From Proteles cristata cristata (Eukaryota > Chordata > Mammalia > Carnivora > Hyaenidae), in the NCBI GenBank assembly GCA_017311185.1, contig JAESUZ010002392.1:992001-1056000 (forward strand): a DNA stretch of 64,000 bases, given 5' to 3'. The notes under the pieces were generated by a model. The model had not been told where the DNA came from. It saw nothing but the letters and a program-made list of their open reading frames with translations, and did not search any database. A program made the translations under genes and the position numbers. Within the stretch, counting starts at the first letter, position 1, and every line of letters starts with the position of its first letter. Of the stretch, positions 12,002-24,540 are shown piece by piece.

Positions 12002-12987
12002 ACTGTATAATTCTATACTACAAAGAAAGAATTTTATTTTATGCAAATAAAAAACTAACCATGTATGTTAATTCATAGGTATACGCAGAATGATTAACAT
12101 AGATCTGACAAATGAACCTAATAGTTTGTTTTTTTTTTAAATCATAGATGTACTGAGAGGATGTGGAAGAATGCAACTGACCAAAGTTTCTTTGGAAAAG
12201 AGCATTTTTATTAGAAAATATAAGGCTGGAGACTAGAAATACTTACACAAATCCTATATTATAGTTGGTAAATTTGTTCCTCACAGAGGAATGGACCAGC
12301 AATTCTGTAATTATTTATATGAATCCTAGGGTTTAAGAAGTAGTAAGTATATTGTTGATAATAAAATCCAGATCACTGACTTTTAGAGAAAGAAGTTACA
12401 TAAGATAAGGATGAAGACTAGAATGATCCCTTTGTTTCTGAACTAGAAACTCATATTGAGGTACCAATATGGAGTCATAGATTTGTTTCCATAGTTTGGA
12501 ATTAGCTCTATTCACTGAGAGAGACTAGCAGTAATAGTGACAGCCACTAGTAGTGCGCCATATCTAGTATCCAATCTTGGTTTGTAAATGACATTCTCAA
12601 ATAAAAGGAGTCAGAGTTCCTTGGAGAACAGGTTGATTCCAGATTTGGGCTAGGGAAATTAAGGTAAATCTAGAGTATCTTATGGTGTCATTAAGTATGG
12701 AAGTGCAAAAAGCAAGAAGAAGGAAGGGAGAGAGTGAGGGAAGGGGAGAGGGGAGAAAGGAAGGAGAACAAAGGGAGAAGGTATAAAGGACACAGAGGCC
12801 AACCTAAAAGTCCTGCCAACAGACAAAGAACTATAGCAAAAATAGAAATATTGATAATGGTTTATAACAAAGCATAAAATGAAGAGTCCATACTGAACCA
12901 AACAAGAAGAGATTATACTCTCTTACAGAAGAATTTGAAGTAAAAACATGGAAAGGAGGAGGTAAACAGAAAATCACTATTAAAAAA
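12002..12987 (+). repeat. Ancient L1M 3' UTR, middle piece
   Basis: This is the L1M 3' UTR continuing from 11589 (TATGCAAATAAAAAAC, then TTGGTAAATTTGTTCCTCACAGAGGAATGGACCAGCAATTCTGTAA, AGTTACATAAGATAAGG, GGAATTAGCTCTATTCACTGAGAG). It includes a purine-only stretch at about 12706-12780 (AGGAAGGGAGAGAGTGAGGG and similar). It is interrupted by a younger L1 at 12988. Confidence 0.7.
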
Positions 12988-13425
12988 TGCCACAATAGAC
13001 CTAGAGGGTATTATGCTAAGTGAAATAAGCCAGACAGAGAAAGATAACTACCATATGATCTCATTTATATGCAGAATCTAAAAAACAAAACAAATGAATA
13101 TACAAACAAAAAGCAGAAACAGCCATAAATACAGAGGATGAACTGGTGGTTGGCAGAGAGAAGGGTGAGGGGGGATGGGCAAGATGGGTGACACAGAGTG
13201 GGAGACAGATTTCCATGTATGAAATGAGTAAGTTAACAGGGATGAAAGGTACAGCATAAGGAATATAGTCAATGGTATTATACTGGTGTTGATGGCGACA
13301 GATGGTAGTTATACTTGTGGTGAGCATACATAGCATAACATATTAACTTGTTGAATCACTGTGTTGTACACCTGAAACTAATGTGACATTGTATGTCAAT
13401 TATTCTTCAGTTTTAAAAAGCTACA
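12988..13425 (+). repeat. 5'-truncated L1 (L1MA/carnivore type) 3' end nested in the L1M
   Basis: Starts near ORF2's end: CTAGAGGGTATTATGCTAAGTGAAATAAGCCAGACAGAGAAAG, then CATATGATCTCATTTATATG, then the 3' UTR ending GTGTTGTACACCTGAAACTAATGTGACATTGTATGTCAATTATTC and an A-rich end. It lies inside the 3' UTR of the older L1M, which continues at 13426, so it inserted later. Confidence 0.85.
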
Positions 13426-14085
13426 ATACTAATTTTCATAGGCAAAGTCCAATGACAAATGCTAATATTCATAAACTAAAATTTAAGCAAAACCAAAATA
13501 CTTACAGTCTCAAATGGTCAATCCTAAAGCACTATTTACAAAGGGTAAAATAGTAACTTTATAATAGAGACTGAGGCTGAAATCACCTTAATCAAGTGAT
13601 CAAGGTTAACCTCACCAGTTATAAACACCCTGATGTGATGTCCTGAAAGTAAGTGCAATATAATCAAGATAAAACCAACCCAGACCTACCTAAATTGAAG
13701 GACATTATGCAAAATAACTGACTGATACTCAGCAAATGTTTCAAGGTTATTAAAGCCAGGAGTGAAACTCTGGCAAAGAATGGAGGCATAGTAGTTACAT
13801 GACAAACAAATGTAATGTGGAATCTTAAATTAGATTATACAACAGAAAAGAACATTAGTGGAAAAACTGGTCAAATCCAAATAAATTCTGTACTTCAGTT
13901 ACTATATTTGTACCAAAGTTAATTTCGTTTTTATTAATATGCTGTGGTTATATAAGTTACTAACAAAAGGAACAGCTGGGTGAAGGGTATACGGGAACTT
14001 TCCATACTATTTTGGCAACTTTCTGTAAGTCTAAAAGGAAAGTCCAAAATTATTTCATCATCCCCAAAAAACAATATTTTTAAAG
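13426..14085 (+). repeat. Ancient L1M 3' UTR, terminal piece
   Basis: The L1M resumes and ends with the typical old-L1 terminus: GAACAGCTGGGTGAAGGGTATACGGGAAC, CTATTTTGGCAACTTTCTGTAAGTCTAAAAGG, followed by an A-rich end. Preceding blocks (CACTATTTACAAAGGGTAAAATAG, CCTTAATCAAGTGATCAAGGTTAAC) match the same 3' UTR. Confidence 0.75.
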
Positions 14086-14229
14086 TCAAAATTCACTGTG
14101 GAAAAAAAAGCTGATATGCATATGAGCAGATAATTTATAAATCTTGGGATATATTCTTCTGGGCTGTTAGCTCCCTAAGGAATGGGTACAGGATAAGCGC
14201 CTAATTTAAGGTCTGATCACTTAAAGTGT

Positions 14230-14279
14230 ACAAGGGAGGAATTCTTTTTTTTTTTTTTTTTTTACAAGGGAGGAATTCT
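14230..14279 (-). mobile_element. Poly(T)-only insertion flanked by a perfect 16-bp target duplication
   Basis: ACAAGGGAGGAATTCT occurs at 14230-14245 and again at 14264-14279, separated only by about 18 T. The simplest reading is an L1-machinery insertion in which only the poly(A) tail (on the minus strand) was copied. The cut site on the minus strand (GTTT/AGAAT) is close to the L1 endonuclease preference. Confidence 0.85.
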
Positions 14280-16150
14280 AAACAACAAGGTAGAATGCAT
14301 GCTTGTGAAATCAACATTCTTGAAGAACTTGAAGGACAAGGTAGAAAATCAGTTGTGTTGGGAGGGCTGAGGCTTTATTTTTTAGGGCAAATAAGAGTAT
14401 TCTTGCATGTTCAGTTTCTTCCACGTAAGAGATTTAAGGAATAACTTCACAGCTCTATGACCTCTGTATTTGCATGTGGATTAATGGACAGCCACATAGT
14501 TTTACTAAAATATATTGTAAGCAAATCTTGAAACTTGGAAACATTCTAAGGAAGCACATCAGGAAATTTGGGTTATGAATTAAATGAAATGCACAGAGTT
14601 TTACATCTTTTTTTTCCCTTATTCATTATATTTTAAGCTCAAGTGGTTTCCCATCTGGGTTAAGGAATTGCATTGCTGAAATGTTAATATTCTTTCCCAT
14701 GGTATTATTTCATTTTAATTCATTGAGAAGAGATGTATGGTCTAACAGAATAGAAAGCCCACTGATTTTACAGAGATAATGTGTAAAATGATCTTTATAT
14801 TGGTTAGAAGTTACCAACGGCTTAATCTTGATCTGTGGTTTTCTAGTGAGATGATAAAATTTTAAAATCTTTAATTTTTTCCCAGTGTGATTTCATTTAG
14901 GATTATGCAGTCTGATTCATTTAAGAAAACTACACCAGGGAACAACATAATTTTGGAGCAGAACTTTGATACAGAGTGAGGGGGGGTTCCATTTCTGATT
15001 CAAGGGACAATTCCATAGACTATCTTTCCTCTCTTTCCATTTCTATCTCTGTCTCTTTTTCTCTGTTGATTTTTATCTTGGAAGCTTTGCAGCTGAAACA
15101 CAGGTGGGTGAGTTATGGAGTTTTTAGTTTCCTTTTTATGGATTTTTCTACATTGCTTTAAATCTCTACTGATTTGAACAGCCTGACTGATCCTTTTAGT
15201 ATTGACGTCAGGAGAGGAGACAAAGGACTAGAAAAGCACTGAGAGGCAAATTATTAAAAATAGGGTTTATTGTATACAGATCTATGTAGATGATTAATAA
15301 CAGTAAATACTTTGTACTTTCCAAACCACTGCATTCTTATTATTTTAATTTATAAGATATTTAATCTATGGTTGACTGAAATTTTAAATTTTCATCCAGA
15401 TAATTTGGCAAGATGTCATTACCTGCTTGAGACAGGGGAAGAATTACCACTGATTGACAGGTATAGAAAATTAGTAAAGAGAAAGAGAAATGGTTACTGG
15501 TTATTTTTTAAATTTACAATAAGTATACAGTTCGAATCGAAGGAGGAATATCCATGTAACAAACACATATTGATTACTTTCTATGCCGGTAGCACAAAGG
15601 AATGTATGCTCACAAGGCAGACAAAGTTCCACACCTGTTGTAAACTCACAAGATATTAGGAATCCTTTCCTTTATGACCTTAGATAACATATGATTTTTA
15701 AAACCCTGATATCCCGTGGAATTTCCTGTGATTCTTCTCATTACCAGGGGATTATATTTTCATGGCTCTCTCAGCCTCTATATACTACATCCAGTCCAGA
15801 CATAAAATTCAGTCCCCTCAGTAGTCTCTGCTATAGGTTCATTCCTATGAAACTTTCCATAAGTTGAGTAAAATTGCATAGAATTTACAACAGATTTGGA
15901 CTCATAACAAGTGGTCATATTTTATACTATGTAGGTCATTCTCTTCTCCTCTTTACCTCTTTTTTCCTGTAGTATGCAGACAAATGTATCTCTTCTAACT
16001 TCTAACTTCAGGATTGCACAACCAAACAGATTAAGGTGCTTAGCTTAATAAGTGCCCTCCACGTAAAAGCATTATCCTTAGATGGAAATTGGAGTAACAA
16101 AAGATATATTAATAATAAGCAAAAAATAGTAACAAAAATAATGATGATGA
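14280..16150. other. No gene seen; unassigned sequence
   Basis: Nothing is recognised with confidence. A 115-codon frame at 15312-15659 has no recognisable domain. The end (about 16060-16150) could be the 5' edge of the L1 that follows the SINE. Confidence 0.5.
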
Positions 16151-16371
16151 GGGGCATCTGGGTGTCTCAGTCAGTTAAGCATCCAACTCTTGATCTCAGG
16201 TCAGGTCATGATCTCACGCTTTGTGAGATCAGGCCCACATCAGGCTCTGCACTGACAGCATGGAGCCAGCGTGGGATTCTTTCTCTCCTTCTGTCTCTGC
16301 ACCCCACCCCCCTACAAACTTGCAGACATACACTCTCTCTCAAAATGAATAAACGAACATTTTTTAAAAAG
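16151..16371 (+). repeat. Felid tRNA-Lys SINE
   Basis: Head GGGGCATCTGGGTGTCTCAGTCAGTTAAGC, then GGTCATGATCTCACG, CT-rich tract, and tail AATGAATAAACG with T/A-rich end. Somewhat diverged; no clean target duplication was found. Confidence 0.9.
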
Positions 16372-19300
16372 CCTCAATAATTCATCAAAGAGTACACAAA
16401 ATAAAAATATGTAAAATGTGACAAAACATAAAACATGGGGAGTAAGGAAAATGTAGAGTTTTACAATGTGTTTAAATTTAAGTATTTATCAGTTTAAAAT
16501 AGATTGCTATATATATATATATATATATATGATGCTATATGTGAGCCTCATAGTAACCACAAAGCAAAATCCTATAGTAGATACACAAAAAGAAAATAAG
16601 AAAGGAATCTAAACATAACACTAAAGAAAGTCATCATACCATAAGAAAACGAGAAGAAAGAGAGGAACTACAAAATAACCATAAACAATTAATTATATAG
16701 CAATAAACACATACCTATCAATAAAAACTTAAATATAAATAGACTAAATTCTCCAACCAAAAAACATGTATTGGATAAATGGATTAAAGAAAGAAAAATC
16801 AAGTCCCATCTATTTGCTGCCTACAGGAAAGTCACTTCAGATTTAGGAAGATACACAGAATGAAAATGAAAGGATAGAAAAAGATGTTCCATGCAAAGAG
16901 AAACCAAAAAATCTGGAATAACAATACTTTTCTCAGACACAATCAAATTTAAAACAAAGACCCTAGTAAAAGATAAAGAGGGGCATTACAGAATGATAGA
17001 GGTCAATCCCACAAGAGGACATAACATTGTACATAAATATTTATGCATCCGACATAAGAGCATCTAAATATATAGAGCAAATTTTAACAGACATAAAGGG
17101 AGAAATTCACAGCAATATAATAACAGTAAAATATTTTAATACTCAATTTGAATCAATGGATACATGATCCAAACAGAAATTTAATAAAGAAACATCAGCA
17201 TTAAATGACACTTAAAACAGATGGGCTTTATAGATACAGATATATAACATTTTATCCAATAAGAGCAGAATACACATTCTTGTCAACTGTACATAGAATA
17301 TTCTTCAGAATAAATGTTAGGCCACAGAACAAGTCTCAACAAATTTAAGGAGACTGAAATCATATTATCATCTTTTCTGAGCACAATGGTATGAAACAGT
17401 CAATTCCAGGCATAAAACTGGAAAAATATGTGGAAAAATTCACAAATATGTGGAGATTAAAGGACAGGCTACTGAACAACTAATAGGTCAACAAAGAAAT
17501 CAAAGGAGAAATTAAAGAATACCTTGAGACAGATGAAAATGGAATACAAAATACCCAATTCTATGGAATGCAGCAAAAGTAGTTCTAAGAGAGAAATTTA
17601 AAATGATATAGGCCTACATCAAGAAACAAGAAAAATCTCAAATAATCTAATTTTATACCCAAAGAAACTAGAAAAAAGAGCAAAGGAAACTCTGTTAGTA
17701 GACAGAAGGAAATAACAAAGATCTGAACAGAAATAGATGAAATAGAACTGAAAAAGAAAATAGAAAAGATTAATACAATTAAGAGCTGGTTCTTTGAAAA
17801 TTTTTAAAAAATTGACAAATCTTTACCTAGACTTACCAAGAAAAAAGAGAGATCTCAAACTAATAAAATAAAAAAAATGAAAGAGAAGTTAGAACTGACA
17901 CAACAAAAATACAGATGATTATAAGAGACTATGATGAACAATATATGCCAACAATTTGGACAACCTAGAAGAAATTATTACATTCCTAGAAACATAAAGT
18001 CTTCCAAGACTGAATCATGGAAATACAGTAAATCTGAATAGACCAATTACTAGTGAGGAGATTGAATTTGTAATAAGAAACCTTGCAACAAAAGCCCAGG
18101 ACCAGATGGCTTCACTGGTGAATTCTACCAAATATTTAGAGAAGGTTTAATATCTGTCCTTCTTAAATATTTCCAAATAATTGGAGAGGAGGGAATGCTT
18201 CCAAACTCATTTTACAAGTTCCTGAATTATCCCGTTACCACAACCAGACAAGGACACCACAAGAAGAGGAAATTATAGCTAATACCCCTGAAGAACACAG
18301 ATGTAAAAATCCTCAACAAAATATTGGTAAACCAAATTCAGCAATACATTAAATGGATCATACATTATGACCACGTGGGATTTATTCCAGGGTTGCAAAG
18401 ATGTTCAACATCCACAAATCAATCAATGTGATGCATATTAATGAAATGAAGGATAAAATTTATATGATTATCTCAATAGGTGCAGAGAAAGCACTTGACA
18501 AAATTCAACATCCATTTATGATAAAGACTCTTAACAAAATGGGGATAGAGGGAACATACCTCAACATAATGAAGGACATATAGGACAAGTTCACAGCTAA
18601 CATCATACTCAATGGTGAAAAGCTGAAAGCTTTTCCTCTAAAATCAGGAATAACACAGAATATCTACTTTTGTTGCTTCTATTCAACATTGTATTGGAAG
18701 TCCTAACCAGAGGAATTAAGCAAGAAAAAGAAATGAAAAGCATCCAAATTAGAAAGGAGGAAGTAAAACTGGGACTATTTGCAGATGAAATGGTTTTATA
18801 TATACAAAACCCTAAAGACTTTCCCTGCAAAAAAAACTGTTAGAATGAATAAATAAATTTAGTAAAGTTGCAAGACACAGAATCAACATATCAAAAAACC
18901 TCTTGCGTTTCTATAACTAACGACAAACTATCAGAAAGAGAAATTAAGAAAAAAATCACATTTATAATTGCATCAAAAGTAATAAAATGCCTCAGAATAA
19001 ATTTAACCAAGTAGGTGAAAGATCTGTACACTGAGAACTATAAGATATTGATGAAAGAAATTAAAGAAGATGCAAATAATTTGAAAGATACTCCATGATC
19101 ATTGATTGGAAAAATAAATATTGTTAAAAGTCCATATTACCCAAAGTAGTCTACAGATTCAATGCAATCTCAATCAAATTTCCAATGGCATTTCTCACAG
19201 AAATGGAACAAATGGTCCTAAGATGTGTAAGGAAGCACAGAAGGCCCCGAAATGGCAAAGAGACCTTGAGAACTAAAAATAAATCTAGAGGCACTATGCT

Positions 19301-20866
19301 CCCTGATTTCAAACTATATTGCAAAGCTATAGTAGTCAATACTATGATATTGGCATAAAAACAGACACATAGATCAATAGAACACACTAGAAAGCTCAGC
19401 AATAAACCCACACAAATATATGGTCAATTAATTTATGACAAATAAGGTAAGAATATACAAGAGGAAAAGGAAAATCTCATCTATAAGTGATGGGAAATAA
19501 GGACAGATACATGCAAAAAAATGAAACTATACTGCTGTTTTATACCATATTCAAAAATCAATTCAAAATGGGTTAAAGATTTAAATGAATATGAAATCAT
19601 AAAACTCGTAGAAGAAAATGAGTGCTAAGCTCCTTGACATTGGTCTTGGCAATAATTTTCTAGGCTGGACTCCAAAAGCATAGGTAATGAAAACAAAGAT
19701 AAACAAATGGGACTACGCCAGACTAAAATGTTTCTGGACAGCAAAGGAAAACATCAACAAAATGAAAAGGCAACCTACTGAGTGGGAGAAAATATTTGCA
19801 AATCATATATTCTCTAAAGGGTTAATAACCACTATATTTACAGAACTCATAAGCTAAGTAGCAACATCCTAGTCCAATCTAAAAATGGGCAGAAGACTTA
19901 AAAAGATATTTTTTTTTTCAAAGAAGACATACAGATGGCCAATGGGTACATGAAAAGATGCTCAACATCACTAATTATCAGGAAAATACAAAATCAAAAT
20001 CGCAGTAGATACAACCTCACACCTGTTAGAATTGTCGTTATCAAAATAACAAGAAATAACAAGTGTTGGTGAAGATGTGGAGAAAAGGGGACCTTCGTGC
20101 ACTGTGGGAATATAAATTCATACAACCACTGTGGTGGTTACTAGTGGTCTTAAAAAATTAAAGCTTGAACTACCGTATGACCCTTCAAATCCATTGCTAG
20201 GTATCTATCCAAAGAAAACAAACACTAATTCTAAAAGATATATGCATCGCCATGTTCATTGCAGCATCATTTGTAAGAGCAAGGTATGGAAACGACCTAA
20301 ATGTCTATTGATGGGTGAATGGATAAAGAAGATGTGGTAAATATATATATGTAATGGAAAATTACTCAGCCCTAAAAAAGAATTAAACCTTGCTATTTAC
20401 AAGTACATGGATGGATTCTTGAGAGAATTCTGCTAAGTGAAATAAGTCAGATAGAGAAAAACAAATACCATATGATTTCACTTAGATGTGGGATCTAAAA
20501 AACAAAACAAACAAAACTAGATATAGAGAACAGAATGATGGTTGGAGGTTGGGCAGTAGGAAAAAAGGTGAAGGAAATCAAGAGGTACACACATCCAATT
20601 ATAAAATAAGTAAGTCATAGGGATGTAATGTATGGCATGGTGACTCTAGCCAATAACATTGTAGTGCACACTTAAAAGTTCCCACAAGGGTAAATTATAA
20701 AAGTTCTCATCACAAGAAAAAAAAATTGTAACTTTGTATGGTGATAAGTGGTACAAGATTTACTGTGTTTATCATTTTGCAGTGTATACAAATATTAACT
20801 CATTATGTTGTATACCTGAAACTATAAAGTTATGTCAATTAAACCTCAATAAAAAATTTCATTTTC
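16372..20866 (+). repeat. 5'-truncated L1 (L1MA type) with decayed ORF2 and intact 3' end
   Basis: This is a 4.5-kb sense L1. It begins in the spacer before ORF2 and crosses the endonuclease region (16780-17600), linker and reverse transcriptase. At 18401-18583 a residual frame reads [20 protein letters not shown], an RT motif. The catalytic FADD box is FADE (TTTGCAGATGAA at 18778-18789), so a catalytic Asp is lost. The C-terminal part (for example the frame at 20131-20340) and 3' UTR follow, ending TATGTTGTATACCTGAAACTATAAAG...AATAAAAAA. Many stops and frameshifts make it non-functional. An (AT)n run lies at about 16510-16532. Confidence 0.92.
16509..16532. repeat. (TA)n microsatellite
   Basis: A pure TATATA run of about 22 bp inside the L1 spacer; likely length-variable. 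Confidence 0.9.
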
Positions 20867-22547
20867 CTGTTGAATTTCAATTGCTTGTAAAAATATTATA
20901 TGGAAAATAATATAGGTAGTGTAACCTCTGAATTAATATCAGTTTAAAGGGAAATATATAAATTATTCTATATTCTGTATTCACAGAAAGATTACTCACA
21001 TCCTGAAATAAATTTCTCTCTCTCAATAGTTTAATAAAAACATGACCAGTCATTTGAGTGGGATACCAAAGTAATTTTGTTCATATTCGGATTTCTAATA
21101 TGTTCACATCCAGTCTTTTACCCTCCATTTCTATCAAGTAGAAGTCTTTTGATTTTAAATAGCAGGCAGCACACACATACACGCAAAAAGAAATGAGAAC
21201 AATACGCTTTTACATCTTTTAGGTGACATGTTCCATAAACCTTAAATTTGATGAAAATTTGTGTGAGTTATATGTATGGTTATTTGAGTCATCCTAATGA
21301 AAGAAGACTTGAAGTTCAGAAAAGTAAAATCATAGTGTATTAGAAGAAGTGTCATTTAGAAAATTTATGTTTAAGATGTGAATTCAACCAGCTGCCCCAG
21401 ACATCATGATTTAACATAATGACTGTAGGTTAGACGTGAACCACACCTACCTAATTTTCCTAGTGATTTGTCTGTATTGGTCAGTTTGATTTATTTAAGG
21501 AATTATTAGGCTTGTCTTAAAAGTATTTAGATGTCTAATGTACATGAACAACTCTAGGGAAGGAGTAAGCAAAAAAGCAGTCTGTACATTCAAAACACAA
21601 TTTAATGATAGCTAAAATTATTGTGTGACCATAAAACTATGATAAGAAAGATGGGAAAGACAAAATGAAAGGCCAATTGCTTTTCTATTACATGTCACAG
21701 TAGGGAATGTTACAAGTGTAATTGAGACCTTGTTAAAGAATAAAGGAACGATTGTAATAAAAACTGAGTAGCCAGAGAAGAATCAGGTTTTCAGATATTT
21801 CAAATATTTGATCACTAAAGAAAATTTTAATGGAGATAGGAGTCTCCTTTCATTCTTAGTATGAGTATCATTTGTGGGGCATCAAAATATGTTACACTAT
21901 ATTCAGCTGAAGTCTATGACCAAAAAGAAAGAAACTACTTTAAGAAAGTCTACCATTGGGAAGTATCAGTTTTACCTTTAGAGCTTATAATATTTAGATT
22001 CATTTTCTGAAGTATAAAAGAATGTTGTTTTAACAAATGCAATGTGAAGAAAATAATGGTTCCTTTTTTTCTACTTTTTAGCCAAATATTTTTTTAGTGA
22101 AGTAACTACTTTCGCTACATCCATGGAGACCATTCTAAACTACCCTTCATTAAGTGTTAAATAAGAAAACAAGTTTTTTTCTGTGACAGCTATGGGCTCA
22201 ATCTGATTGTAGGTACCCAAATACTGCTGTTGATTTACACATCTAGGCTCTTATGTGGGTAATAATGGATCCAAGAAAGAAGATTGTTAGCCCTTTTCAA
22301 CATAGTTGTAGTTGCTGAGGGAAAACTGATTTTTCTATATAATCTTAAATATAAAATTTGAAAATCCTCCAACAAAGTCCTATATCTATGACAAAAAAAG
22401 GCAATGTCTTAATGAAAAGATAAGGAACCTGAGGATGAAAAGTAAGTATGATACTGCTCACACAGGTCACATATGCTTTTAAAAAACCATTTTTCTATCC
22501 AATAATTCACTAGTTTTTCACACATGTATTAGCACTACAGCTAGGTG
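20867..22547. other. No gene or repeat recognised
   Basis: About 1.7 kb of AT-rich unassigned DNA after the L1 end, with only short open frames. Confidence 0.55.
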
Positions 22548-22745
22548 TTGTGTGTATAGACTTTTTAGAGTCTTTGAGATGTGGGTTTGTATTCTCTATT
22601 TAGCATTTACCAGATGTGTGACCTTGGGCAAGACATTTAAAGCTCTAAAACTCAGTTTTAACATCTACAAAGTGGGTTATGAATGCTTTTTCATCAAATT
22701 CATTGTAAATATTAAATGAACTAATGTGTACAAACTCATTTTACA
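22548..22745 (+). repeat. MIR SINE, sense
   Basis: Contains the MIR core GTGTGACCTTGGGCAAGACATTTAAAGCTCTAAAACTCAG, then ATCTACAAAGTGGG, and the ATTAAATGAACTAATGTGTAC block. It is a well-preserved old fragment. Confidence 0.88.
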
Positions 22746-23094
22746 TGCTTGACATGTTTTTACATGCTCATTCTTTTTTGTTTTTAAATGGTGGGGATTC
22801 TTTTCAACATATTAGAAGAGTTTCATTTTTACATATCTACTCCAACTCTCAGAAAACAGTAGAAAAATCTAAAGAAAATTCTTAGGAACATAAGTGTTAT
22901 TGATCTTCCCCATTCAGCCCTAAGCCTTAGCAAGTCTTTTTCATTGGGACACTTAATTTTCTCCACATTGAGTGTTAAAGAAAGTTTTTGTAGATAATTG
23001 ATGGCTCCCATTTGAGTTATGGTACCATTTTCCAGCAGAATTCTCACTTTGTGTAATGATATTGAGCTTCCATATGAAGCCTCTGCCACCAAAA

Positions 23095-23402
23095 TGGGAA
23101 AAGGGAGCCAAAATGTACAGACTTCCAGTTATCAAATAAATAAGCCATGGAAATATAATGTATACCATGGGTACTCTAGCTAATAATATGGTATTGTATA
23201 TTTGAAAATGGCTAAGTGAATATATCTTAAAAGTGCCCATCACTCACAAAAGAATTATAACTATGTGTGATGAGGAATGGTAAGTAAACTTCACTGTGAT
23301 GATCATCTTACAATATATATAAATACTGAATCACTATGCTATACACCTGAAACTAATATAATGTCATATTTCAATTATATCGCAATAAAAACCGCTTTAA
23401 AA
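23095..23402 (+). repeat. 5'-truncated L1 3' end (L1MA/carnivore type)
   Basis: The L1 3' UTR only: ATAAATAAGCCATGGAAATATAATGTATACC, then CTAATAATATGGTATTGTATATTTGAAAATGG, ending ATACACCTGAAACTAATATAATGTCATATTTCAATTATATC plus an AATAAAA signal. It resembles the end of the element at 16372-20866. Confidence 0.88.
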
Positions 23403-24327
23403 TTTTTTTTTGAGGATTATCAGAATGTATGCAGCCACAAAAACACATTTTTGGAGAGGAAGATTGTCCATTTGGACTTCCACTGACTTGTTCTCTATCA
23501 TAGGATTTGACTTCTAAAAACTATATTTCCCAGCTTCTTTTGCCAATTGACTTTAGGATAGATTTTGTCGAATCGCTTCAGGAGAACTTAAGGAGGGGAG
23601 AAAGATGAAATGGTTCCTCTTTCCTCCCCTTTACAGCACCTTTAGCTGTGGTTCCTTCTCCTCCAACATCCCAGCATGGACCAGGCAGTCTGACTCGTAG
23701 CTTTGGTTATACACATCTTCTCACCCTGTCATGGACTCTTCCTCCTTTTGTTAATGTCAATGTCACCTCATAGATTCATGTTTGCAGACTCTTCTGACAC
23801 TTACAAAAAGTGGCTTTCTTTCAATGAACACCATGATGGAATAGGATTTTTTGAGTAAATCCTGAAATTTTGGAGAATGGACTTGCTCTATTGAGCAAGT
23901 GATTTCCATACTGGGGCCATGAATAAATTATGAAATAACAAGATGTTAGTGCCATCCATCATAAATGCCTTCTTTATAACACCTGATCCCTTCATACCAT
24001 TTACCACTAGCAAATGGCCACACTTCTAACACTTTATAAATGTGGAACAAGGGACACTGAGTAGAGGGCCTCCCACTCTTTCTAGGAATTTAACTAGGCT
24101 ATCTTGCCATGACTAAACTTTCTCCCTTCAAAATACTTCTGGGTTTTTGTGAGTGATTGTGACAATATTTTTTATTTGGAAATTCTCTGAGTCTTAGTAT
24201 TTTGTTTTAATTAAATAATGCTTTCACTTTAGCCATTTTTTTCACCTGAGAAATACGTTATCAGTTATTGCATACTTTGCAAGTAGTTTCATGATTTTGA
24301 ACACAAGTTTAATTATATACATTCTTT
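23403..24327. other. Unassigned; possible old LTR-like piece at about 23500-23830
   Basis: TTTGACTTCTAAAAACTATATTTCCCAGC near 23508 resembles the 'aaaactacatttcccag' motif of several old mammalian LTR and MER repeats, but I cannot assign a family. No gene seen. Confidence 0.35.
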
Positions 24328-24540
24328 TTAAAAACTTTTTTTTAAAGTTTATTTTTGAGAGAGAGAGAGTGTGCACGCAAGTAGGGGAACGGCAGAGAGA
24401 GGGAGAGAGAATCCCAAGCAATCTCCTTGCTGTCATCGGGAAGCCCAACTCGGGCATCCCAGTCCCACAAACCATTAGATTATGACCTGAGCTAAAATCA
24501 AGAGTCGGATGCTTGATTTTAGCAGTCACCAAGGTGCCCC
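24328..24540 (-). repeat. Felid tRNA-Lys SINE, antisense, diverged
   Basis: T-rich tail, GAGAGAGAGAGAG tract and the reversed head CACCAAGGTGCCCC ending at 24540. More diverged than most copies here. A partial duplication (TAATTAT at 24310 and 24541) may be its target site. Frames at 24242-24622 are by-products. Confidence 0.88.

Noticed and set aside
16036..16380. A 114-codon plus-strand frame
   Set aside because: Most of it is translated SINE.
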